Translations under genes and position numbers: made by a program
From: Fremontodendron californicum
Lineage: Eukaryota; Streptophyta; Magnoliopsida; Malvales; Malvaceae
Length of the DNA stretch: 64,000 bases
Direction of reading: 5' to 3'
Assembly (NCBI GenBank): GCA_030761205.1
Contig: JAULJL010000017.1
Location: 3,544,001 to 3,608,000 of the forward strand
The notes under the pieces: generated by a model
Told to the model about the DNA's origin: nothing
The model's input: only the letters and a program-made list of their open reading frames with translations
Databases searched by the model: none
Shown: positions 49,563-60,060 of the stretch, in pieces
Layout: the number at the start of each line of letters is the position of its first letter
Numbering within the stretch: position 1 is the stretch's first letter

Positions 49563-49599
49563 CACGTGGACGGTGAGTGGAGAGAGAGAAGGACACGTG
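49563..49599. promoter_or_regulatory. Paired G-box/ABRE motifs upstream of SAUR
   Basis: GGACACGTGGA-type motifs place CACGTG at 49563-49568 and 49594-49599, 31 bases apart. ACACGTGG is the core of ABA-responsive and bZIP/bHLH-bound elements, and pairs are more often functional than single sites. They lie ~500 bp upstream of the SAUR start and no other gene is nearby. Function is inferred from motif and position only. Confidence 0.5.
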
Positions 49600-49609
49600 G
49601 ATGGAGGTG

Positions 49610-51850
49610 GAAGTGGGATGTGGATTTTATAAAAGGATAGCCGACAGACGACAAGGAAGGTGTCGTTTTACACCAAGGAAAAAAATATATATATATATAT
49701 AGACGGAAGACAAGCAATAGCAGGTCTCGAACATCTCCAAGTAGACATCAAAGAGTGGGTCTGTTCTCGTCAGCTTGTGGTCTTATGTCAATGTCAAGGG
49801 ACAATTATGCCTTTTTAATTTCTCTACAAAGAGATAACTTTTTTTTTTTTGGTACTTTGGGGGAAAATAAGGATCCGTACCCAACAAAAACAAAAAAATC
49901 ATGTGGTTTTCATTTTTCTTAATTGATTTTATTGATTTCTAGATTCATTTTTTTATTTGAAAAAAAAAAAAAAAAAACTCTAGAAGCAATCTTTTTAGTC
50001 CTGCCACTCAGGTGTTAATTGAGGATTTTTTTTGGCTTTTTTTTTATTTTTTTAATTAAGGTGTTGTATGATAAATAAGTATTAAATTTATATTATAAAA
50101 ATTGTTTTATATATTACTAAAAATTAAGTTCTGAATATAATTATATTTTTTAATAACTATAAATATTGAATTTTAAAAATTATTCATTTCACAATTTTAA
50201 CCTTATTAACATAATATTATATATATATATTTTTTAAAATTGACTTAGCATGTTATTTATTAAGTTATAAGCAGCTCTTTACCATTTTATTTCATTCAAC
50301 ATTTTTTTTTTTGTTAAAAATTTTATATTAAGTAACATTTAACATTAATTATCAAAAACATTGAAAAAATTAAACTGTTGAATTTTTTTTTAATGCATTA
50401 AGTTTTTTAATATTTTATCAAACACACCCTAATATATTAGTTGGTTGCTTTAAAAACAAAAAGAAAAAAAAAAGTGAAAATTCTTAATTTGGTTTAAATA
50501 TTTGATTAGCACTTTACTCAAAGTAGTAATCTTTATATTAAAGTTGAAATCAATACATATGAAGTGTGTAAAATGAGTAATTGGTTGGGATTGAGATTGA
50601 GATTTGTTTATTAAATTGTATAAAAGGATCCTAGATTTATTATTTGAACTTGTTTTTAACATACTGACAATGAGATTTTTCATTTCACTAGTAGATTAAA
50701 AAATTATTACGTATTCCAATTTTTTTAATCATACTTTAACAATATATGTCATCTTATTAATATTGTTTATAAATTTTAATAATTTCACTATCACGTTATA
50801 CGTTATAATTTTGAATTTTAGCGATTAAAAAGTTTAGCTAATAAAAACTTTTGAAATTTAGCTTTTTGTTTTCATTGTAATTTGCAACCCAATCGATGGA
50901 AGCGAAATAAAAGGAAATTAAGAAATGAAAGATTAATTCTTTCAAAGGCTATCAACTTGATAAACATGCCCTACCAAATTCATATTTTATATTAATTTGA
51001 TAAATTAATAAATCATTACTATTTTATTTTAAATTCACTTATGATGACATGACATTTTTTTGATAACATTTCAAAGTATGATATTTTTATGTTTATAAAT
51101 GGGTTGGAATAAATAGTTTATATAATTCTTAGTAGTAATTTTTTTTTTTCCATAAAAAAATTTTGTCAATTAGATAGGCAATTTCATACTATTTCCAAGA
51201 GAGGCAAGAAGAAAAGGGTCAAAGCAATCTCTTATCTCCCATTTCTTCGTCCGTGACCGTTGGGGAAAATCAAAAGCTCAAATCAACGGTCTGTGGGGTC
51301 CTCTACACCAGAGTACGTACTTTGCAGTAACAGTTGAAATACCCTAAAACAGGAGACTAGTTACGTAAAATGACAAAATTACCCTTAATTTTCCCTCTAA
51401 ATTTATGAAGTGGTACCTTCTTCTACCATGGCTAGATATGGTGTTGGATTTCATTATCAACGCAGAAAAAGATAGCAAATGTGTCAAAATCTCAACAACA
51501 ACAATAAAAAAACACCAAAAAGTTTGTGACCCTTTGATCGGGAGGCAATCTGGCGCTATATCAAATAGTCTGAGCATTGGAGGGTCCATTGAAGTTGGTG
51601 GGTCAGTTGCAGAGGATTTTTTTTCCTATTTTTTGAAGTTAACATTTTAATATAATTCTATATTTGGATTATATATGAAAATATTTATGATATTCATTTT
51701 TAGTGCTAACCGGTGAAGGACACACTACTGCAACAGAAATACTACCAAGTTATATTTATGACTTGGTTTTTATTTTTCTTTTTTGTGTGTGGTGAAATGT
51801 CACTTTATAAGTTATTTAAAATATATACAAACAGATAAACATGGAGAGTA
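49610..51850. other. Intergenic AT-rich stretch
   Basis: No gene or clear repeat recognised. The segment 51180-51650 is less AT-rich and holds short open frames on both strands without motifs. Confidence 0.55.
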
Positions 51851-51889
51851 TGACACTACAAACAATTTATCATATACTGATGCTTACCT

Positions 51890-52210
51890 ATATCGACGGT
51901 ACAAATCCGTTGGTAAAAAGGATTTATAGCGACGGATTTTTGTTACTGTCAGAATATACATAACCTATACCGACGCTCGAATTAGCCGTTGCTATAGTCA
52001 TACATATACCGACGATGAATGAAAAATTGTTGGTATAGATGTAATTTTTACCAACGGTTTTTTCTTACCGTAGGTATATTTTCCAAATGACCCGCTTTTT
52101 TTTTTTTTTAAATTGGCAGTGAATTTAATTTTTTTTTCTTTGTTTTTTTTATTTATTTATTGAACCTATAGCAACGGATCATTTATTTCGTCCGTCGGTA
52201 TAGGCACAAA
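51890..52210. repeat. Left subterminal repeats of the CACTA element
   Basis: Degenerate copies of TATACCGACG / CGTCGGTATAG and relatives occur repeatedly in both orientations (for example near 51893, 51968, 52007 and 52190). They are more diverged than those of the right end. Confidence 0.8.
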
Positions 52211-53369
52211 TGGTATTTAAGGTTTTGTTTTTTTTTTTTTGTTTCGTCACTTCGCTTCTCCTTTTTGCTTTGTGTTAGGTTTTATTTCGTCTGTCCGTCG
52301 CTCATCCTCGGCCATAGGTATGTTTTCTTTCTCTTTATTTAATTTGCTAATTGTTCTCAATTCTCTTTTTAATCTGTCTGCGATTTTCTACTCTCTTTCG
52401 TCTGTCTGCTACGATTTTTGTCCGTCTGCTTTGTGTTAGGTTTAGATGTTTGACACTGACACATGGTTTGTTTTTTTCCCCAAAATTGGCCCTTGTTTTT
52501 CTGGGCGAGTTCCATATAATATCCATGAAAAATTTAAGCTTAGGAGTCAGATTCTATGTTGTCTTGTCTGCAAGTGTCTTCAATCTATAGTAACTAAGCC
52601 ATAGAATTCTCTTTCTCCTTCAGCCACTATTTTTTCTAGTCTTTTGATTGCCACAAAATCCACTAGATTCAAATTGAATTTGTTTTGTATTTTAAATTGA
52701 ATCTATTTTGTATTTTAAGGCTTTCAATTAGATTCAAATTTGATGAATCTGTTTTATTTTTGCATGATTTTATTACTTTGTTTCTATCAATCATGTCGTG
52801 AGGTCTTGGACAAAGATGTTGTGCCTTACATAGATTTTAGAAATTGGGGCTATTTGTATATTTGAATTATTTAGTAAGTAAATTTCGATATTTACTGTCT
52901 TGGTGAAGAAAGCAATCATGTCTACCACTTATAACCCATTTGTTGCTGCATTATAAGTGGAGAACTTTGTATATGCTTAGTCTCTCATCTATAGTCTAGC
53001 TAGCTATATATAGTCTCTCATCTAATCATCTAGCTAGCTATAGGCATCTTCATTTTCTTGTTAAGTAGCATTAACCTTTAGTTTTTGCAACACAAACATC
53101 AATATCCAGCTGCCGACAAATTAAAATGCTATTGTAGTGTATATTAAAATTCTATCAAAATTGGGTACCAATTCATAATTTCCTTCCTACAGTGACAGTA
53201 GTGTAGATTAAAATTCTTCCCTCTACATAAACAAAACAAAGTTAATCTAACATAGCCTGCTGCCGACAAATTAAAAGGGGTTTGATTTGCCATAGGAAGT
53301 AGATATGAATTAAGCTAGATTAGATTAGACTAGATTAAGAATATACTAATTAACCTTATAATTGAGTTA

Positions 53370-53415
<46 letters not shown>

Positions 53416-53768
53416 ATCGACATGATCAATAAATATATTATAAATATAATTATGTTTGAACAAGAATTCAAAATTATATGATAATGACTGCAATATAATT
53501 AGATTTGTTCAGCTCTCTAACCATTAAAACTTATTTTGGATATCAATTTTTAGAAGAATTATTAGTTAGAAAATATTTTATATCTTTCAATCAAGTTGTA
53601 TATTTGAATTATGAGAGAATTGAGGTTTCGTAAAATATAATTTTTCAAGACTTAAAATTTTGAACAGTGTAATCTTGAATTATTTTGAAATTTTGATTTA
53701 ATATGATATCTGTTATCTTAAAAAATTCATCGCATGTATATGCGACGTTGTTACGAGTTGTCTTGTAG

Positions 53769-53822
53769 GTTGGAGGTTCAGAGCTGTCCTATTCTTCATT
53801 TCTTAGTGCAAAAGCAGACAAG
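53769..53822 (+). other. Exon-like segment of unknown origin in the CACTA element
   Basis: A 54-base open segment (GGSELSYSSFLSAKADK) bounded by a CTTGTAG acceptor and a GTACTT donor, in less AT-rich DNA than its surroundings. I do not recognise the donor gene. It is out of frame with the next captured exon. Confidence 0.3.
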
Positions 53823-54534
53823 GTACTTTTAGAGCTATTGAGTTTGTGAAAAATTGTATAAAATTGTAAATTATATTTGGCACTAAACTTAAGATTATTT
53901 GTATTATTTTTTTTCCTCTAAAGTTGTCTTACTGTTTTGGTATGGCTAAGTTAGAATGATGTTAACATGAGTATTTAGGATTGGCAAAAATTCAGTTATG
54001 ACATCGCGAAAGCAAGCATTTTGGTTTAATACTGAGACTTATGCTTAGTTTTGTCCCGTGTCTTTCATAAACTGAACGAGCTATTAGAAATGATTTGAAC
54101 TTAAGCCATTCAGTTGGTTACTACGTTGACATACTTGTTTTATATTTGGTACACTATCAATGTACATGTGTTCTCTTAGTAGCTATTAGCTAATGATAAG
54201 CTGGATGATTGCAAAGCAATATGCTTATGTCCTTTTTCATTGTGGTGGGGGTAGGGGGTTGTGGGAGGAGATTTGAAATATGTATTTGTTATCAAATTGT
54301 TTCTGCCTGATTGCATATGGCTTCATCACTCATCTTTGCTTGCCAAACTTCAATTTTTTGCAATTTTTTCTGCCAATCTTGTATGTTGAACAATCAAGTT
54401 TTTCCCTTTCTATTCCTTTTCACTTGCAATGGGTGAGTGCAACCTGCATGAATGCATGAACAACCTAATGGAAATTTATATTTTGTATTTCATATTTTCT
54501 GATACCTTTCTATGTGTCTTAATGTTCATAACAG

Positions 54535-54652
54535 CCACACGGGCGTGGATGTACTGAATTTTACTTCTCTCAATGGCAAGCCAATTAGGATTATGTATTC
54601 TAACAGGGATCCTACTGCCCGTACAAGTGGGACTGGAAATATATTTATCAAG
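54535..54652 (+). pseudogene. Captured poly(A)-binding protein exon fragment
   Basis: An exon between an AACAG acceptor and a GTACTT donor encodes VDVLNFTSLNGKPIRIMYSN, RDPTARTSGTG and NIFIK. This matches the end of RRM1 and the linker into RRM2 of cytoplasmic poly(A)-binding proteins, where NGKPIRIMYS and the RNP2 motif NIFIKNL are highly conserved. Poly(A)-binding proteins coat mRNA tails. Only ~39 residues of a ~600-residue protein are present. The bases just before VDVL fit the family's usual residues only in a different frame, suggesting a small deletion. It lies within the CACTA element, so it is a captured copy; the parent gene is elsewhere. Confidence 0.85.
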
Positions 54653-55040
54653 GTACTTGTGTTCTCCAATGTCTTGGATGACATTCTCTTGAACCCTGTT
54701 ATATCAGATACTTATTTGTTTTTCCCCTTCACTACTTAATTAGAATTCTCTTTGTATTTTTGTTTCAGTTTATTATTTGCTTTGCCTTTGTTTTTCTGCT
54801 ACTGTTTTTGAAATCTAAATTTATTTTCAATTGTATATATGTTCTCGAAATGAGAGTAAATGGAGATGTCCAAATGGCTCTTTTTACCAAAGGGGAAAAA
54901 TTTTGGGTGCTTAGGAATAGTGCAAAGCTTATAATCTTAACTTCAATTCTTTTTCCTCTGCATTTTACAGCTATGTTATAGTTAAGCTAAAATTTAGTTG
55001 TTGACTCTCTGTCTGATTTCTCCCGTTGTGTACCTTTCAG

Positions 55041-55091
55041 TTGTTGAAGAATTATTCCACTGCTTCCCCAAAAAAGGAAGAAAAAGTTAAG
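55041..55091 (+). other. Exon-like segment of unknown origin
   Basis: A 51-base open segment (LLKNYSTASPKKEEKVK) between a CTTTCAG acceptor and a GTACCT donor. The Lys/Glu-rich peptide is not recognised. It is phase 0 at both ends and so is compatible with the poly(A)-binding fragment before it and the invertase exon after it. Confidence 0.35.
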
Positions 55092-55643
55092 GTACCTGGG
55101 TTTCTTTTTAACTTTAAAATATGTTGTTTTGCATGAAAAATTTATGAGTTTTTTTGAGCAAACATATTTTAGGTCAGTTTCTGTCAGATTTCGGTCTACC
55201 ATTTCAACTTTTCTTTAATTGTCTGTTTTTTGTTTCCTTTTTAATTGTCAAATTTAGGTCAATTGTTGAATTATTTTTAATCGATTTATATTTTCTTTAA
55301 TTGTCAGGTTTATGCGGGAGAGTGCGCATTAGGTTCAGGCAAAATATGGAGATATCTTTGACCATATTACCAAAAGGAAGAAAAAAAATGAATACAATGT
55401 GCATATTCACCATAAAGTTGGTATATTGTGCTTTTAGATTCCCTTTAATCACTGTACAACTTTGAGCATTATTAGTTATTGTAATCAATTTTATGCCTCT
55501 TTTGCATATGTTGGGAGCTTGAGACACATCCACACACAATCCAAAGGTGGATATGTGTTTTGCTATTTTCTATGAAGGTTGCTGATCAGACTTGCAAAAT
55601 TATCCATTTGGAACTTAACAAATTTTTGTTGTTTTTGATCTAG

Positions 55644-56350
55644 AGTTGGGAGAAAACTGTCAACTGCTATAGTCCTGGACAGGGTTTGATGCCGGCAAGT
55701 TTTAAGGTTAGAACTGTACCTCTTGCTGACAATAAGTTTGAGGAAGTGCTAGATCCAAATTTTGGTGAATCAGCTATTGGTCGTGTTGCACCGGTGGACT
55801 CCGGTTAGTTTATTGCTATTTTGTATACCTTTTACTATAACTTTCCAGTCTTACGAAATGAGGATGCTAAACTATTCAAATTAGCAATCATAACGTACTT
55901 GTACTTCTAAAGTGATTTTTTTCTTTTTCAAAGTTCTTGCTCAGTGAGAAAATCAAATAAAAGTGACTAAGTTTATTGAACTGACGAGTCTGACGTTGTT
56001 GATAGGATTGTGGTGGATTATATTGTTGAGGGCATATGAGAAGATCACTGGTGACTACGCATTGCAAGAGAGAGTGGATGTTCAAACAGGAATAAAACTG
56101 ATCCTAAACTTGTGTTTAGTTGATGGATTTGATATGTTTCCTACTCTATTAGTCATTGACGGATCCTGCATGGTAGACAGAAGGATGGGTATTCATGGTC
56201 ATCCCCTTGAGATCCAAGTGAGTTCATTTGTTTGAAGTTTTTTAAGTTTCCCAATGAACAACAAAGTGGCTTTGTGTCACTCTTGTTAGATATATTAGAT
56301 GTCACTTGGTTTCAACGAGTTGATTGCCATTTTCCTTTATTATGAGACTC

Positions 56351-56397
<47 letters not shown>

Positions 56398-56528
56398 TAT
56401 GTATGTATACACACACATGCATATATATGATCTCTATGTATTAAATACTGACACTAGTGTGTTTAATGGACTTGTGCAGCCCTTGGTCCTATCATAACGG
56501 TGGATCTTGGCCAACACTTCTTTGGCAG
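55644..56528 (+). pseudogene. Captured alkaline/neutral invertase exons (GH100)
   Basis: Three exons with flanking introns: 55644-55803 ([40 protein letters not shown]), 56006-56217 ([54 protein letters not shown]) and 56480-56528 ([16 protein letters not shown]). These are hallmark sequences of plant GH100 alkaline/neutral invertases, which split sucrose into glucose and fructose. The KFEEVLDP form fits the mitochondrial/plastid-type clade (inference). The first two exons join in phase. The large region normally lying between HPLEIQ and PWSYHN is missing, and so are the N-terminus and C-terminus, so no enzyme can be made. Retained introns mean capture was at DNA level, not by retroposition. 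Confidence 0.92.
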
Positions 56529-56869
56529 GTAAACTTGAATTTTCTTGGAGTTTGGAGATGACTTTATATCTGGTTTTGTTTTAAAGATGCAACTTTGACA
56601 TAATATTTGTCAATTTTATGCAGATGCTACTCTATAGGAATATTCATGAGATTTGGATTGCTTATTTATTTTGTGTTTAGAATGCTAATTTTCAATTTTA
56701 AGATTGTATTATGATTAAGACAATTTATTTGTAATTTTATTTTTAATATTATGAAATATTTTGTACTTTCTTATGATGTTTTTTTATATGAAATATGTTG
56801 AATTAAATTATAAATATATCAATATTAATAATTGAAAATATGATAAATTTTATTTTTATCGACGCTCTG

Positions 56870-57365
56870 ACCTCATACTGACAGTTCATATAACAACAAA
56901 AAATGTATAATATACTGACGGAGTAAACCGTCGGTAAATTTACGACAAACCGTCGTTATAGGTTAATTATATATTTTACATTTTCATCTATACCGACGGA
57001 CGAAAAAAAAATCGGCGGTATATGTATATCTATACCGACGGACGAAAGAGCCGTCGGTATAGGTAAAAGCTGACGGACGAAAGAGCCGTCGGTATAGGTA
57101 AAAGCAAAAAGGTTTACCCAACATAGGCTATACCGACGGTATTAACATTAGTGACGCCCAAAAACGTCGGTATAGGTTATACATCCTATTCCGACGGTCG
57201 TATTTTCCGTCGGTATAGGTCTATACCGACGAGGATTTTACCGTCGCTTAAATTTTTGTCGGAATAGTCATTTTGACTGTCGGTATAGGGTTTTAGGACT
57301 TTTACCGACAGAGTTTTTGCTTTTACCAACTTATTTTGGACCGTCACTATATGACAATTTGTTTG
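56870..57365. repeat. Right subterminal repeats of the CACTA element
   Basis: At least ten copies of TATACCGACGG / CCGTCGGTATAGG in both orientations, many as palindrome-like pairs (ACCGACGGACGAAAGAGCCG). One unit is tandemly duplicated at 57036-57106. Confidence 0.92.
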
Positions 57366-57373
57366 TAGTGTGA

Positions 57374-59690
57374 GTATATATGTATAATCAGTGTTTAACA
57401 ACATTTTTAATTATTTCCCCCACAAGTTTTAAATGTTTTTTCTGTTAATTAGTATTTGTTATCATGTGTGTCGGACATAAATTTTTATTATTTTATATTT
57501 TTGAATATATAAAAGTATATTGTACAAATAAATAAAATTAGTAAAGTGTTTATTAATGAAATTTGTATTAATATATAAAGTTTGTTTTATGTGAAAATAA
57601 TATTAAAATAATATAAATTTTATTATTTTTAATATTAATGTAAAATTAAAAGTACAAAAATAAAGAAATTTAATGAAAAGTTTAACTTTTTTATTTAATC
57701 AAATAAATTTATTTATATTTTAAAGCTAATAAAAAATTAAAACTTTAAAAATAAAATAATTTAATATAAAATTTATTTATTTATTATCAAATAAATTTAT
57801 TTTACAAAAATTTTAACTGAAATAAATTTTGTACTTATAAATTCTATAAATCTTATTAATAGTAACAAAAATTACAATGACAATTTAAAATTGTAGTAAA
57901 TAATAATGATAATTTTTGTCAGTTAAATTTTTTTTCCACATATATATATATTATAGATATAGATTACAATGACAATTTAGAAATTTAGTAAATAGTAATG
58001 ATCATTTTTGTTAATTTAAAAGATCTTTTACATTTGTGTTTTTATATATATATATATTAATTATAGATTATATGGATAGATTATTATTTTGGAAAACTCA
58101 ATCCATAGTATAGTATAAAAAATTACATGCATGAATTAAATATTTAAATTTAATTAATTATAATAATATGATATAATTGTATGGTCAAATAGGATTTGAA
58201 GTCTACACGCGGATAAACAGCTGCTGCGACGCATTCAACACAGTACGCACACTATATGTCTATAAAAATGATGCATTTTTAGCAAATGATTGCCTACCCA
58301 GTAGGCAGTAGCCCCATTAGCCCGTTACCCTACTCACAAAGTGCATTTTGGAGAAACAACACGATCGAGAGAATGGCCCTAACTTATCTCAACTGGCCCA
58401 AACACTTTTGACTTGAAGTATCCCTTGACTGAGGAATCAAACTTGTTTGGTTTCGATAAAAAATTGTTAATTGGTCTCTAATGATATTTGTTAAGTTGAT
58501 ATATATATAAAAAAAATTATAATTAATATATTATTTTTTTAATATTACGTCAAATTTGATATATAATTGTATTTTGAAGTGCTGAGAAAATTAAAAAACT
58601 GTTATTGTAAGATAAGACAATATTTATTTATTTGCTGTATATGTGATCGCAGCCTTATGTCTTTAATAGTATTTTTACATATGTCACTTATCAAAATGCT
58701 GCTATTTTTACTTTATAACAGTTTTTTCATGACCTTTTGCACATTTTTCATTTGTTGCAAAAGATCTCAATGATAGCAATTATAAGTGTTACCAAAAATA
58801 TTTTTATATGATAAGATTTATAATAGCACATGTCAAATGCTTCTAAATTTTTTTAAAATGCTGTAATTATTGGTCATTATAATATATAACAGCAATATGT
58901 AAAATGTTGTTAAAGTGTTGCATTTACTATTTTTAACAATATTTGAAAAATGTTGTAAAAAAAAACTGTCTAAGACTAATTTTGGCATAATGTAAATTAA
59001 AAAAAATATATATTTAATGTAAAATATTAAATTAATAAAAAAGTAAAATCTTAATCAATGTTTATAAGTACTAATTAAGCCGATCGTTGATAATTTTAAT
59101 CCTTAGGGCAATCATTGATTTTGTGAAACATATTGGTTTATTTCTGTTCTAATTAACAAGCTTCATTTAAAGATAGCTTTTGGCCAACTTTAATCTTCAA
59201 AAAGTCTTCAATGGAATTTTTCAAGGGAGAGAATCTTTCAAGTTTTTATTTATTTATTTTTTTTTTTGAGATTTTTAATATGCTCATATAAAATATAGTA
59301 ATGAAAATATAGATTGAATTTTTCAAATGCAAGGCTCCCTTTTTGCCTTCAAAATAGTGATTGCCCCATTAAATTTAATTGGCTTTCATAGTTTATATGT
59401 CGTATTCGTTCTCAAGGCCTAAAAATGATTTTTTTTTTTTTATTATTATTATTGGATGAAGAATTGGATTGAGCAGGAAATGATGGTGAGATTTGAGAAA
59501 AATGCAAAGTGAAGGAGGAAGTGGGGGATGGAAACACCATCCAAAGTGGGGGAGTGAGTGTAGCTTTTAATTTGAAGAAAGCAAAAGTTATTATTTAAAT
59601 TTGTTTGCCCTTTATTCTTCTCTTCCTCTTTTTTGGAGGATGTGTTGCCTTTAATATAATAAAATATCTATTTATACCTATATATGCCTT
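57374..59690. other. Intergenic AT-rich stretch
   Basis: No gene recognised. At 58680-58950 copies of AAAATGCTG(T/C)-type words in both orientations suggest the end of a decayed DNA transposon. The segment 58200-58400 is unique and less AT-rich, without coding signal. Confidence 0.5.
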
Positions 59691-59693
59691 GCG

Positions 59694-60060
59694 TTGCGTT
59701 TGAGTAATTTTTAATTTTTTTTTATTTTTAAAATTGGAGCATTTTAAAATATATTATTTCAAAATGTTAGTATTTTAAATTGTTTTATTTAGATAAATAT
59801 ATATTTTAAAATTAATCTATTGAAATTCGATGACATAAAAATAATAATAAAATGCTATAGTGATATTAAAAATAAAAATACATATATGTATAGTATGAAA
59901 TACTAATATTATTAGATTTGTAAAAATATATAAGAGTTAAATAAAATAATATTTTGTTTTTTAGTTTTATTGGGGTCATGTGTAGTAAAGAGATGTGACA
60001 TTTGAAGAAAATTTGAAAACCATATCTCTTATTTTTATTCAAATAAAAAAATCAATAATA
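59694..60060. repeat. AT-rich dispersed repeat, copy 1
   Basis: Shares order and text with 63510-64000: a TGCGTTTGAG start, ATTATTTCAAAATG(T/C)TAG, GATATTAAAAATAAAAATACATATATGTATA, TTAGATT(T/C)GTAAAAATATAT, AGTTAAATAAAAT. Probably a MITE-like family. Termini not resolved. Confidence 0.6.

Larger units (their letters stand above)
51854..57370 (+). mobile_element. Pack-CACTA transposon carrying host gene exons
   Basis: The left end CACTACAAACAATTTATCA and the right end, read on the minus strand as CACTACAAACAAATTGTCA, form the terminal inverted repeat. A 3-bp duplication TGA flanks it (51851-51853 and 57371-57373). CACTA termini plus a 3-bp duplication define the superfamily. Subterminal arrays of CTATACCGACGG / CCGTCGGTATAG line both ends (51890-52210 and 56870-57365), the probable binding sites of the transposition protein. 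No CACTA transposase domain is visible inside. Instead the interior holds exon-intron segments of a poly(A)-binding protein gene and an alkaline/neutral invertase gene. The 5517-bp element therefore depends on an autonomous relative. Confidence 0.93.
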
